In this document: positions 9,921-21,190 of the stretch, one piece after another
Layout: every line of letters begins with the position of its first letter
Position numbering within the stretch: the first letter of the stretch is position 1
Assembly (NCBI GenBank): GCA_029339195.1
Contig: JAPTJF010000072.1
Coordinates: forward strand, 118,966 to 182,965
DNA: 64,000 bases
Source: Micractinium sp. NFX-FRZ
Lineage: Eukaryota > Chlorophyta > Trebouxiophyceae > Chlorellales > Chlorellaceae
Reading direction: 5' to 3'
Position numbers and translations under genes: made by a program
Notes under the pieces: model-generated
Databases searched by the model: none
The model's input: only the letters and a program-made list of their open reading frames with translations
What the model was told of the DNA's origin: nothing

Positions 9921-12900
9921 TCAGAGCGCCAGCAGCAGGGCGCCGGCCAGGGCAGCGGCCACCGCCACAGCCGAGCTGAGGGTGGAGGCGCCTGCCACGG
10001 GGGTGGGCACGGGGGCGGGCGCAGAGGGGGGGGTGACCTCCTCCGGGGTGGGAGTAGGGGTGGTGGTGGCGGGTGCGGGGGCAGCCACGGGGGCGGCGGC
10101 GGGGGCCTCGACCTCGGCGGCGGGCGCAGGGGCGGGGGCGGCCACGGCGGCGCCGTTGGTGAGGTAGAAGGCGCCGGCCTTCTCGGCGGAGGTCAGGTTG
10201 ACGGCGGTCATGTCGGCCTTGATGCCGGGCACCTTGCACTGCACCCAGTCGTCAAACTTGTCCAGGGGCACGGGGTCCTGCAAGTAGGAGGCAAATGGAA
10301 CAGTTCAGATGAAGCTAGACAGAAAAGCAACCCAGGCATTAAACTTGTCCTGGGGTAGTGCGGTTGAGACGGGCTGGGGGTGAGAGGCGCACCGAAGGCA
10401 AATGATGCGGCAGGTGGTTGCTGGCACGGCACGGCCATGCCGAGCACGCTGTGGTATTCATACCCCCTTCGTCCCCCCCCCCCGTACCCCTCTGCAGGGC
10501 CCCTCATTCTCACCTGCATCCAGCGGATGAGGTCGGAGTAGGTGACGAAGCGGACCTCGGGCTGGGCAATGGCGTAGTCCAGGAACTTGGCCAGCGCCTT
10601 TGCGTTCTCAGAGGGGGCGCGCTCGCAGCCGGCGTGCTCGCAGGTGGGGTCGATCGGCTCGCGGTCCGACATCCTGCAGGGGTGCGATGGGTAGATGAAA
10701 AGCAAGGGTGTCGGTTGGTTAGTTGGGTGTTGAAACAACCCCGCAGGTAGGCAAGCCACGGGCCCCACGTGCCTCCCCGTCTCCCGACCAGTCGCCAGCT
10801 CAGCAGGCCCCTTCCCTCACTCGCCCCCCCAACCCCGCCCGCCGCCCCTGCCCGCCAAACGCCGCCCGCACAGCAACAAGCAACCCTTTACGGGCTCACC
10901 AGCCGTAGTGGGTGGAGACCTGCAGCGGGGGGCGGCCGTTGGCCAGGCGGCTGTCCAGCTGGCCCTTCAGGAAGGCCTCCATGTCGTCGATGGCGGGCAT
11001 GCCGGCGGCGGTGTCGCCGTAGCCTGCAGGGGGGGGTGGGGGAGAGAGGGAGGGAGGGTTTGAGCAAAGGGAACTGGAGCTCACCCCGCCTGACCCTACA
11101 ATTGCTCGGAGAGTGTGCCACACACGTCCATGCGCCAGCTCAGCGCACCAACGCTCTGTGCCGTGCTGGCACGGGCAAAGGGCAGACATAACAGCAGCAC
11201 CAGACAAGCACAAGCCACGCAAGGCAAGCAGGCACGAGGGCGGCTGAGCGAGCCAGCAGGCAGCAGCATACTCAGCAGCAGCACACTTACTTCCCACGCC
11301 GAACATCTCCTCGCCGACCTGCGCCTGGTACAGGGGCACCTCCCACAGGCCAGAGTAGTTCTCGCCGGCGTCGCACTTGCCCACCTCGTCGCCCATGAAG
11401 CCGCACTCCTGCGGCGGGCAGCGGGCGGGTGTCCGGTGAGCACAGCATGCACAGCGCACGCAGCAGCGCATTTCAGAGGTTGTGCAGCCCAACCCCCCAC
11501 AAAGCCACACTGGTGCGCTCGAGCCTGGCCGCCGTCAGAACAAGCAGCATGCCCTCACAAGCCCCAAGCACTGTGCCCACCCAGGCCTGGCTGCCGGCAT
11601 CAGCAAGGGCGCGGTGCACCCGCAAAGCTCAAGCAGCGTGCCCTGCACCCACCTGGGGGATGCCTGCGTCCATGGTGTATGGCCACAGCATCTTGTCCTC
11701 GGCGGGGGAGGTGGGGGAGTTGGTGTACCAGCGCTCAATGATGGTGGCGTCGTACAGGTAGCCGTTCTTGGACAGCGCCTGCGCACAATTGTAAGAAGGG
11801 GGACAGCAGGGGATGTTTGACAAAGTTAGGTATTGTGCAGGCAGGCCTTCTTGGGCAGGGCCAGGGCATGGGTGCGCCAGCAATGTGCAACGCTGGCACG
11901 GGCAGTGGCACAAGGCGGGGCCGGCGGCACGCTGATTTGCAGCAGCGCAGCGCAATGAGCGGCACCAGAAATCCACCTCCCACACCTGCTGCCCCTAGCA
12001 AACACTGCTGTGTCGAAAGGTTGCGCTAAACAACATGTAAGGCAAGGCAAGGCATGGCAGCAGCAGCCCACCTTGCGGATGGCGGGGTTGTTGTAGTAGT
12101 TGGGGGCGCGGAAGCCGACCATGTTCTGCAGCGGGATGCCGCAGTACTCGTGCCAGTGCCTGCAGCGGGGGGCAGCAGGTGTGGCAGCCAGGCAGAGGGG
12201 GTCGTTAGGCACTGAAATCTGTACGCCCCGTGTGCAATATAGTCAACCACGTCTGTGATACCACGCCGCCAGCAGTCACCCCCAAGTACCCTGACACGCC
12301 GCACAACCCACCATCCGCCGCCCCCCCAGCAATGCGCCCCTCCTCCTCCGAGCGTGTCCATCTGTCTCTGTGCCTTAAACTCACTTGCGCGACATGGTGA
12401 TCTCAATCTCCACGGAGGGCTCCCCAGTTTTTGGGTCGCGGCTGTCGTACTTGGGGGCGGGGTCGGTGGCGGTGAAGGGGTCGGTGGGGTTGAACCGGTT
12501 GGTCTGCATCGCCACCTCGTCGCCGCGGGCAATCGCCTTCAGGCCGGCGTTGCAGTCTGCGGGGGAGCCGGCGGGAGGGAGGGTTGTAAGGGCGGGGCAT
12601 GGGGCGGCTGCAGCGTGGCATGCTGAAAGGCAACCTTGTCAGGCAACCTTGGGTGCCATGCTGCGGTGCGCAGCGCCACATGTGTACAGGCGGTGTGCAG
12701 CGTTGCCCCAGCAAGCGTTGCCCTAACTACCAAGCCCCTCGCTCGCTCGCGCTGACGGGGCGCACCCGAGTGGTAGAACATGGCGAACCAGGTGACGGGG
12801 ACGTTGCAGCCGTTCTCCTGGGTCTTGTTGCCCAGCACGCTTTGCATCAGGGCGTAGGGCAGGCCGTCCAGGGCGTTGTCGTGGGAGATCTGTGGGGGTG

Positions 12901-13580
12901 GGGAGAGGGAGGGTGGGAGGAATGCAACAGATGAGAAATGCTACGGTTGGGGTGGGACGGCGGAGAGGGCAGGCCGGCCAAGGCGGTGTCAGGGAAGACG
13001 TGTGATGATAGAGAGAGGGTTGACTGTGGAGGGAGGGTGAGGGAGGGGCAACCCTTGCAGGGCGTTGACGGGGCGCGCGGCGAGGGGCCGGCGGGAGTAT
13101 GAGCGAGGGGGCAGGGTGGGTGGAAGGTGAAGGGGCGCTGCTCGTGCCGGCGCACCGCGCCGTTGCCAGTCCCCCGCGCTGTTCACATGCAGCTCTACCG
13201 GGTTTTCCTGCCCGCTCACCAGCACAAACTGTGGGATCTGGTCGGCGGTGAGGCCGCCGGGGGGCCCCATCATTGCGCAGTGGCAGGTGGGGGCCTTGCA
13301 GGTGGTGGGGTCGCATTTGTAGGTGTCAGTGGCGACCAGGTCGGCTGCACGGGGGGCATTGAGGGACACGGGAGGAGGCCAATGAAAGGTGTTAGGGCGG
13401 GCAGGGCTGGGGAGACCCACCAACAACTGCCGAGTTGGCGGGGGCGGCGGCGGAACCTGCCGCAGCGACAGGCAGGACCATGGGGTGCTGGCGGCCAACC
13501 TGGCGGTGCGGCGCTCAGCAGTCCCACTCACCTGCCGCAAGGGCGGCCGAAGCCAGGAGCACGGCCAGAACGAGCCGCAT
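9921..13580 (-). CDS. Secreted polysaccharide (chitin) deacetylase-like protein, probable GPI anchor
   Basis: Ten exons in phase: 13580-13532, 13344-13220, 12889-12766, 12556-12385, 12159-12072, 11778-11653, 11408-11291, 11023-10900, 10673-10514, 10277-9921, giving 480 aa. Signal peptide MRLVLAVLLASAALAA, then a six-Cys block with CKAPTCHCA and GGLTADQIPQFVL, as in animal chitin deacetylase-like proteins. The CE4-like core follows: ISHDNALD (TFDDA position), NVPVTWFAMF, GFRAPNYYNN, LWPYTMD, VSTHYGW. The C-terminal 90 residues are an Ala/Pro/Thr stalk ending in a 19-residue hydrophobic tail, typical of GPI attachment. The catalytic set looks incomplete: the second Asp of the DD motif is Asn, and the metal His positions read DEVAMQTNRF. 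It may be inactive, binding or regulatory, or use altered chemistry. The family call is strong; activity is doubtful. Confidence 0.88.
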
Positions 13581-13979
13581 GGTGGTGCGCGGGCTCCAAC
13601 TGCCGAAAGGCCGTTGGGGTCGGTTGCGACCTGCAGGCAGCGGGGCGGCGCGCAGGGCTGCGATCGGACGCTTCCAACATGCGATCACGCGATGCAGCGC
13701 GCAAGGTAGGCGAGCGGGGCACCCCCGCAACAGCCCATGCTGTATCCGCAGATTGCGCCGCACGTGTTTGAAGGCCGCTGGCCTGTGAAGACTCCTGACC
13801 CGATGCTGATCACCAGGCAGAGAAGAGTAGCACAGAGGTGCGGGGGCCAACTGAAGAGCGCCAGCACAAAACTTTCTTCCTGTGCCGCCGCCAAGTCAGC
13901 GGTGGAATGGCAATCCTCCCACCCTTGCCTTGGAGTCCCCTCACGACCCTCTGCCGCGCCCATTGCACCTACTCCGAGC
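13581..13979. promoter_or_regulatory. Divergent promoter region, deacetylase-like / hypothetical
   Basis: About 400 bp separate the deacetylase-like start (-) from the chosen start of the hypothetical gene (+). An alternative in-frame ATG for the latter at 13737 would narrow the region. No TATA motif is obvious. Confidence 0.45.
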
Positions 13980-15028
13980 ATGTCAGCGGGCCACGCCTAC
14001 CCACTGCGCAGGGAGTCGCCATCACAGCCTGTCGCTGGCGGGGGCATAGCAGTTGAGGCGAGCAAGCAAAAGTCCACCACTCCAAGGCACGCCAGTGGCG
14101 GGGGAGTGGCCATGAGGGGGAGCGAGGGAGAGGAGCGGCGCCCATCGATCCGCTCGCCCCAAATGGGGAAGGGCCTGGCGGAGGCAGCTGGCTTGCATGT
14201 GGGCGCAGCACCGGCATCCGCCACCACAGTCCCGGCAGCTGCCACCACCACCACCACCACCACAACGGCAACCGCGGCACCTTCCACCATGCAGGTGATC
14301 CTGCTTGGACTTCCGCCGGCACGTTGAAAGGGATGGCAGCATGGAACAGCTTCATGGGACTCCCTTTGCTGCTCTCACCACGCTGCCCCTGCGATTCCCC
14401 GCCCCTTGGCGCCAATGGTCCCCCCACACACCACCGCCCCACCTATCTGCCCACCCCGGCCCCCGCAGGCGCCCTCTGCCCTGCCCAGCGGCACCCACCC
14501 GGTAGGCCTGGCGGCTGCCGCCCCGCTGGTGGGCCCGGGCGCATCCCAAGAGGCAGCCGATGAGCTGCGCCGCACCACCGACAACAAAGGCAGGCTGTGT
14601 GGCGGTCCTTTCCAGGACAGCCGAATTTGGGGGAGATCTGTCTTCCTGATGGGCAGGCACTCACAACTTTTGCAAGCTTACATACTTTTGGGGCGCAACG
14701 TGCCACGGTGGGAGGGGGCGAGGCCAGGTGCCAGCCAATCCACCAGAGAGGGAAGGCAGGTGGCAGGCCGCATCCTTCAAGTGCCCAGCCACCAACGCAC
14801 AACAACACTGCCACCTGGCCTCAGTGTCCGCACACCTCCTGGCCTCCCGCTGCCCGCCCTCCTGCCACCCTCCCTCTGGCTGCAGCCGGCTACGAAGCGG
14901 GCACCGCCTCCCGCGGCGGCGGCAGCGGGGGCACCACCGAGGCCATGACGGGTGGACTGGCGGCGGGCGGGGCGCTGGGGGATGAGCGCCGCGCCGGCAT
15001 GGGAGACATTGGGCACGGCCAGATGTGA
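13980..15028 (+). CDS. Hypothetical low-complexity protein
   Basis: Three exons agree in phase: 13980-14294, 14469-14589, 14886-15028 (TGA), giving 192 aa. The second intron would be GC-AG (donor AAAG/GCAGGC); the joined reading DNKAGYEAGTASRGG supports it, and no GT donor nearby keeps the frame. Visible features are a basic N-terminal half, a run of Ala/Thr (coded by an ACC repeat near 14245), an Ala/Gly/Pro middle, and a Gly-rich C-terminus ending GDIGHGQM. There is no signal peptide or membrane segment with this start. The frame is open upstream to an ATG at 13737, which would add 81 residues. I do not recognise it; existence as a protein needs transcript support. It faces the deacetylase-like gene head to head. 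Confidence 0.45.
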
Positions 15029-16062
15029 GGAGGTCTCCACTTGAGGCGGTGTGCCTGTTGCTTGGCAGCGCCTGTGGCGTGTAGAGAGAGCCACGCGCAG
15101 GTTGCCGGCGCCGGCACCGGGCGAGGGCGCAGCAGCACGAGAGCGGCGGGGCTGCTGCGCCTGCTTTGGTCGGATGGCCGGCAGAGAGGCGGCTGGCAGG
15201 CCCGGCCGGCAGATGCGGCACAAGCGCCCGCTAGAAAGGGCAGCGGTGGCCTACGCCCTCCGCACTGCACCTGTCCCGTCGTTTTTTTGTTTTTGTTTGC
15301 TGTGGCTTGCGTTCCACGTTGCATACATGAATTCTGTGGGCTCGAAACCAGGAATGAAAGAAAGAACCGAAATGACGTCGGGCTTGGAGGCTGGGTGGTT
15401 GCTGGGGCAAAAGGACAGGGGGAGCGGACAGGTACACTCACAATGGCACGCAGGCATGGCGGCAGCATGGGGACTAACTAGACAGTGAAAGTACACGATG
15501 AATCAGACGGCAGTTGAGAAGAATGGTGCAAGCAGGCAAGGGCCCGATCGGCAGCTACGGTTCACAAGGCAGGCGCTCAGAGTTTGTCTGTCTGGCTGCC
15601 TGGCTGGCAGGCTGGCAGGCAGGCCGGCGGGCGGGGCGGGCGGGCGCGCAGAGTGGGTGCAAGTTGGCAGGGGGCGCCTCGCTGGCGGGAGGGTACAAGA
15701 AGCAGTGGGGCAGTGGAGAGAGAAAGGGACCTGCTGCGGGGTGTTGCCAAAGGATAGGAGGAACATGCGTTGCACAATCAATCTCTCAGCTGCATCTCAA
15801 TGACGACAGCTATCGCACTGTGAAATCAAAGAATCAGGCTGCCTATTGAAGCGGGGTGCAGCCAGGAGGCAGGGCTGGGTTGATGCATGCGAGGTGGAGG
15901 CAGGGGCCCGCTGCAGCAGCGGGCAGCATGGGCAACGGGCAGTTTGCAGGCCGGCTGCCGTGGCCCCCAGACGGAGGTGCCGCTGTGCACCCCGCTGCCG
16001 CCTCACAGGCCACCTGCTGCTGCAGGGTGTTGTGAGCCAGGCGAGGCAGCTTCCCGGCAGCT
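15029..16062. other. Convergent 3' intergenic region
   Basis: About 1 kb lies between two gene ends. It contains a GGCTGGCAGGC-rich simple stretch at 15596-15660. No coding exon is supported on either strand. Confidence 0.5.
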
Positions 16063-18619
16063 TCACAGGCCGCCCGCCAGGCTGGAGAACACGCCATCGG
16101 TGGCCTGGCGCAGCAGCTTCTTGAAGGCTGCCAGCTGCTGCAGGATGTCGTCGGCCTCGCTCCGGAGGCCGGGGGCGCCAGGTGTCAGTGTCTCCTCCAC
16201 TTCCAGCACACGCGTCTCCACCTCGAGCACCTGGGTGGGAGTGGAGCACAGGAAGGGTTTTTTAACAATGGCAACAGAGCACAGTGTATGCCCTGGCCTC
16301 CAGAAAGGCCCTCTTCCCCCCCTTTAGGTGCCTGCGGCTCCTGCTCAGTGCTCACCACCACCGCCGCCGCTCCTCCTGCTCCCCTCTCCCTCAGCCCCGC
16401 TGCCCTCCCTATCCGCTGTACAGAAACCTCCACACACACACACACACCTGCAGCTCCTGCTCAATGCTGGCCACCACCGCTGCCGGCTCCTCCAGCTCCA
16501 GGGCCGCCACCACCGCCTCCACCTCTTGCAGCTCCTGCAGTTAGGTTGATAAAAACACACATGGGAGCAGGGGAACGGCAGGCGGTGAGGCGTTTGATCC
16601 ATGCTGTGTGGCGGCGACTGGATGAACGTGCTTCCTCCGCAGCGGGCACCAGCCACAGACCACTTGCAGCTCCTGGAGAGAGGAGGATACACACACACAC
16701 GGGGTGGGGGCGGGCGGTGAGACATACGTGGTGCGACAGCTGGAGGGTGAGCTGCACGGCGGCCAGCAGCGCCGCCACCTGCCGCACATCCTGCAGGCGG
16801 GCAGTGGGCCGTTGGGTTGGCAACGATGAGCACAGTGTGTGCTTTGGCCAAGCAGCCAGCAAGTGCAGACAGAAGAGAAAGGGTGGCCTTCTGCAGCTTC
16901 TGAATCTTTCAGATGAGGGCAGGGGAGCGCAAGCATGCACTGCTGGGTTGTGAACCTCTTGCCGCCGCGGACCACCCCAGAAGGGTACCTCATCTGCTCA
17001 GCCACACACACATAGCCCCCCACAGCACGCCACCCCACCTCGCCCGCCGCTACGTGCTCGAGGCGCAAACCCAAACCCATTCCCATTTCACCTTCCCCTT
17101 GAGCTTCTCATCAGCTGACACCCCCACCCCGAACCGGCCACACCTCATATGACACCATGCAGTGCACATCTACATGCCCCGCCTCGCCCTTCCGGAACCA
17201 ACGCTGGCCTCCACCACAGCTTCCCTGTGACCCCCGCATCAACCCTGGCCTCCGCCACAGCAGGAGCATCCTGACAGCACCCCCCACCCTACCCCATGAA
17301 TCGGGGGCCCCCTCACCTTTTCAATCTCTGTGATCTCGGCATCAATGAACCTCGCCTCCACCACAGCATCGCCCACAGTCCCCGGCTTGGCGGCCGCCTC
17401 GGCAGCTGCCAGCCTGTCGGCAGCGTCGGCAGCGGCCTCAGCGGGGGCCGCCAGCTCAGCAGCGGCTTCGGCGGCCGCCTCTGCCACCGTCATGACGGGC
17501 TCGGCAGGCGCAGCAGGCACAGCAGCGGGCGCGGCAGCGGGGGCGGGCTCCTCTGTGCTGGGCTCAGATGACTCTGCTGGGAGGCGGGAGGGAGGGGGAA
17601 GAATACATCATTAGGTTATGGGGGAGGGCGCAGGTGCGGGGTTGGCTGAGTGAGTGGTGGGCTGAGATGGAAAGGCGTGTGTGGGAGTGCGGCTGCTGCT
17701 GCCAGCACGGCCAGGGCTGTGGGGGGACCAGCCACCACACGCCCAGCCAGCAACCCGCTATGAGGGGCTCTGCCTGTTGTGCCCTTTGCGGGTGGCCTCA
17801 CCCACCTGACACGCTGAAGGCCTCGCCCGCAGAGGAGGCAACAGAAGCGGGTGCTGCCTGCGGGGCAGGACCAGGCACCGCCGCCACCAGCACCCCCAGC
17901 GGCGCCTCTGCCTCTGTTGCGGGTGCTGGCGCCGGCTGTGCTGCTGGCTCAGGGGTAGCCTCTGCCACTGTCACTGCCTCTGAACGCAGGCTGTCCGCCG
18001 GCTCGCTGGCAGCAGCTTGTGCTGGTGCTGGCACGGCCTGCACAGCGGGCGCAATGGCCACGATCGCCACCGGCGCCGCCTCGTTGGCGGCCGCCGCAAC
18101 CACTGCGGCTGGCTGCTCAGGTGCAGCAGCTGGGGCGGCGGGGCCGTCCTCCGAGTCTGCAGGCGCGGACGCCAGCGTTGCCACGGGCTGTGCAGTGGCG
18201 GGAGGTGGCGAGGCCGCGAGCGGGGGCGCTTGCACCACAGCGCTCAGCGCTGGCGCTGACGCTGGCTCTGCTGTGGACCCCACCGCGGCTGCCGCAGTGG
18301 AAGGTGCTGGCTGCTCCACCGCTGCAAAGTCCTCTGCGGATACAGCTGGGCCTGCAGGAGGGTGGGGATGTTAGAAGGCTGCTTGTGGCTTTAACAGTAG
18401 CTCAAACCACATGTGCCTGACACGTGCGGGTTGATCAGTGGGTTGGTGCAAGATGTGCCGCCGGCATGCTGCTGACAAGCTGGCGGGAAATGCCAGCTCC
18501 GCGCATATCCACCCACACCTCCGAACCCTACCTGCTGAGATCATGGCAGCTGCAAGCCCCGCAAGCAGCGCCGGGGCCGGCGTGCAGCTCGCCACGTGGC
18601 GACCACCTGCCTGCAGCAA
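16063..18619 (-). CDS. Ala/Pro-rich protein with C-terminal coiled coil, unknown function
   Basis: Six exons in phase: 18619-18532, 18351-17806, 17573-17317, 16790-16728, 16534-16448, 16230-16063 (TGA), giving 402 aa. The N-terminus (MLQAGGRHVASCTPAPALLA) resembles a transit or signal peptide. Residues 30-210 are almost entirely Ala, Pro, Val and Glu, likely disordered. From about residue 230 the sequence becomes Ala/Glu helical (AAAEAAAELAAPAEAAADAA), and the last 110 residues carry heptad-like hydrophobics (ELQEVEAVVAAL, VLEVETRVLEVEETL, DDILQQLAAFKKLL), so a coiled coil is likely. I know no family for it. The join between exon 3 and the 63-nt exon is the weakest; short extra exons near 17100 are possible. 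Its introns hold several echoes of its own exon edges. Confidence 0.6.
16329..16386. repeat. Exon-edge echo of coiled-coil exon (minus-strand gene)
   Basis: This repeats 16441-16495, the 3' end of the 87-nt exon of the minus-strand gene, including the sense-strand block GAGCAGGAGC before the donor. The echo sits downstream of the real donor and has lost the GT (it reads GCAC). Confidence 0.75.
17196..17270. repeat. Two echoes of exon 3 of the Ala/Pro-rich gene
   Basis: GCCTCCACCACAGC and GCCTCCGCCACAGC contexts at 17207-17225 and 17241-17262 repeat the real exon block at 17349-17366. Both lie just past the donor of that exon, on the intron side. Confidence 0.6.
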
Positions 18620-19609
18620 AGGGGGTTTCTGGATTGATCGGCAATCTCAACATGCCATCTAGACCGCCATAAGGGTAAAATTGAGCTCGTTTGGCCCGCC
18701 GACTTCACTACCACCTCCCCCGCGTCCCCTGTTGCTGCCACCACACCGCACCTTTGCAGCCACGGGTCGCCGCTGCTGGCATCGTGCCATCGCACGAGTA
18801 GGAGCTCCATACGCCGATGAAACCGGCGGCAGACTGGCGGTGTTGGTCAGCGTTACAAACGCCATGCTGGCTGACAGGGTGCCTAGTGGAGGGAAGGGGT
18901 CAACTGGGATGGCAAGCACTCAAGGAAGGACGCCAATGGATCGCCAGCAGAGAGTATGCATGGGGAGTTGCATGTGCAGCGCCTTTTGTAGTGGTAGACC
19001 CACCAATGAGTGACATGCACGCTGGGCTGCCCGAGGAAGAAAGCGCCGGCAGGGCGCCCAGCCCAGGGCGCTTCCCTGCCGCACTCGACAGCACAGCACC
19101 AGGCATATCGGGACGCACAGATCTCCCCACACACACGTGGCTTCCTGGAAGGTCAGGATGTTACAGGATCGAGTGTCGGGCGGGTCGGGTTAGGGGGTGG
19201 CAGTGGTGAGCTCAGGAGGAGGGTGGTCACAGGGGAAAGGAGGGAAGAGGAGCGGGGAGGGGCGAGCGAAACAACAATAGCGCAACCAGAAGTGTCATCC
19301 AGGAGGCTTCAGGGGTGGGTGGTGGCGGTACGGGCCATGGGATGGGGCAGCAGCAAGCAACGACATGTGGGTAGTTGCTGCTGCTGCTGCTGCTGCTGCA
19401 TGGCAGGTGCTGCAAGCAGCAGACGCCAGGCTGCCTGCTGCAATGGCAGTTTAGCAGAACAGCGCAGGTGCTGCCGGGAGCGCGCCAGCTGCAGCTGGCA
19501 GGGCTGCGGAACAGCAGCGCACGGCGTGCCCCTGCTCCGCAGGCGGCGTCCTCAGGCGTCGGCGCCCCATCTGGCCCCAGTCGGACTGCCTGTCTGTCTG
19601 CGGCCCCGT
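18620..19609. promoter_or_regulatory. Upstream region of Ala/Pro-rich gene and 3' flank of SmD2
   Basis: About 1 kb without a supportable exon. It should contain the promoter of the Ala/Pro-rich gene (-) and the 3' flank of SmD2 (-). A CTG microsatellite lies at 19375-19400. Confidence 0.45.
19375..19400. repeat. CTG trinucleotide microsatellite
   Basis: Eight uninterrupted CTG units lie in non-coding DNA downstream of SmD2. Confidence 0.9.
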
Positions 19610-20819
19610 CTACTTGGGGTTCCGCAGCACAAGGATGACGGAGTCGCCTCGAAGGAACATCTTGCTGCAAGGGCGGGGTGGGAAAGGGCACAAGCGAGGC
19701 TCTCAGCGGCACCGGCAGCGGGGGGCTGCAGCGAGGACTGAGCACACATGCGAATCAATGCGACTGCCTTCCACGCGACTGCCAGCCCCAGTGCTGCCCA
19801 CCTACTGAAGCAGTCCTCGGCGTAGCTGAACCAACCTTCCCCCCCACGCGATCAATCAAAGCTGGCACTCTGCAAGCAGTCAACATGAAGCGCTCCCTGC
19901 CCCACCTGATGAAGCGGTCCTTGTTGACGGGCTTGGAGGCCTTGGCGCCCTTGCCCTTTTTAGGGATCTGCAGGCGGGGCGGTGAGAGGGCAGTGGGGGT
20001 TAAAAGCCTCGGCCTAACACGGGCCAGCATCCCGCATACGGGGTTTCCGCAGTGTCCACCAACACTGTCCACCAACGTCAGCAGCAGCACATCGGGATGC
20101 GCCAGCAACACGGCGGCCAGAGTGCCACCACGCCCAGTGCTGGTACGAGCCTTTGGACGCAGGTGCCGCTGCGTAGCAAGTCAGTCCCGGCAGCTCCCAA
20201 GGCTCTCAGGGCGGGCAGGACGAGCACCTGATGATGTGCAGTGGTGCTGCCGCAGCCAGGGCACAGCATGACAGCGCAGCCAAGACGCAGCACCCAGTGG
20301 CTCACAGCGGCAGCGCTGGCGGCCTGCCTGCCTGCCGCAGCGGAGCGGCGGCATGCTGCGTAGACTCCGCCCCATACTCCCCCCACATTATGACTGTGCA
20401 ACTGCAACTGCTGTGATGAAGCAAAGACATTCAACCCGGCCTGCCTCCCCTCCCGCCCGTGCCGCCGCTGCCGCCGCCCCGCCCACCTCTGTCCAGAACT
20501 CCTTCACGTTCTCCAGCACCATGTTGCAGTGGCGGTCAAACGCCTTGACGCGGCCTAGCAGCTTCCGGTTGTTTCTGCAGTTGATCAGCACCTGCAGAGC
20601 GGAGACAGCAGAGGCCGGGTGTGCGCATCGCTGCCTGCTGCTGCTGGCGGGTTGGTGCGGCTGCAGATGGGGTACACGGCGATCATGCTGCCTGTTGCTT
20701 GCCTGCGAGTTGTTCTTGACGCTCATAGTGAGCACTGAGAGGGGCCCGGTGCGAAACAGGTCCTCCTCCTTCTTCTCCAGCTCGTCCACTGTCGGGTTCG
20801 GTGCCTGAGCCGTCGCCAT
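19610..20819 (-). CDS. SmD2: Small nuclear ribonucleoprotein Sm-D2
   Basis: Four exons in phase: 20819-20703, 20591-20487, 19967-19906, 19664-19610 (TAG), giving 112 aa, the usual SmD2 length. Sm1 and Sm2 motifs are plain: [40 protein letters not shown], then [20 protein letters not shown] and the terminal VLRNPK. SmD2 is a core ring subunit of U1, U2, U4 and U5 snRNPs; it binds the Sm site of snRNA with SmD1 and is needed for pre-mRNA splicing in the nucleus. The first intron is GC-AG (TCGCAG/GCAAGC), so a spliceosome component depends on a non-canonical intron. It is head to head with GCN1 over 371 bp and may share a promoter. Confidence 0.97.
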
Positions 20820-21190
20820 GGTGCGCCGCTGCTGCCTCCTCTGCGCTGCTTTTGCTGATGGGGGACGACGAGCAACAGGAAGGCCTCTTTTCCTCTGCTA
20901 GCGGCGTAAAAGGGATCTGAGCGAAATTTCGAAGTGGAGAGTGAGCGCGATGCGGCGAAAGGAGGCCGCCCGGCAGCATGCATTGGCCGGCTTTGGCGCA
21001 GCACGCAAGTCAGCAGGCAAGGCCGCTCGCAGACGCCTCTGCCGGCCCTTTTGAAGATCGATCGCAATTCAGGGCTGTGAGCCTCATATACTGCTCCAGC
21101 CTGCACAGCATTCCGCAGATGGCCTTGCCGCAGCACTGAGCAAAGGCCGAATCGAAGACCGCAGCGCTGCCCACGGGGACAGCAGGGGCG
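20820..21190. promoter_or_regulatory. Bidirectional promoter region SmD2 / GCN1
   Basis: Only 371 bp separate the two start codons, which point away from each other. A perfect 10-bp palindrome, CGAAATTTCG, sits at 20922-20931 roughly 100 bp from the SmD2 start. No clear TATA box is visible. Both are housekeeping genes, consistent with a shared TATA-less promoter. Confidence 0.6.

Noticed and set aside
17090..17150. Small extra exon of the Ala/Pro-rich gene reading ADEKLKGK
   Set aside because: The 23-nt candidate is not a multiple of three and would break the frame into the next exon.
19010..19741. 243-codon open frame on the plus strand with poly-Cys
   Set aside because: It covers the CTG microsatellite and runs antisense over the last SmD2 exon; no family or splice support.
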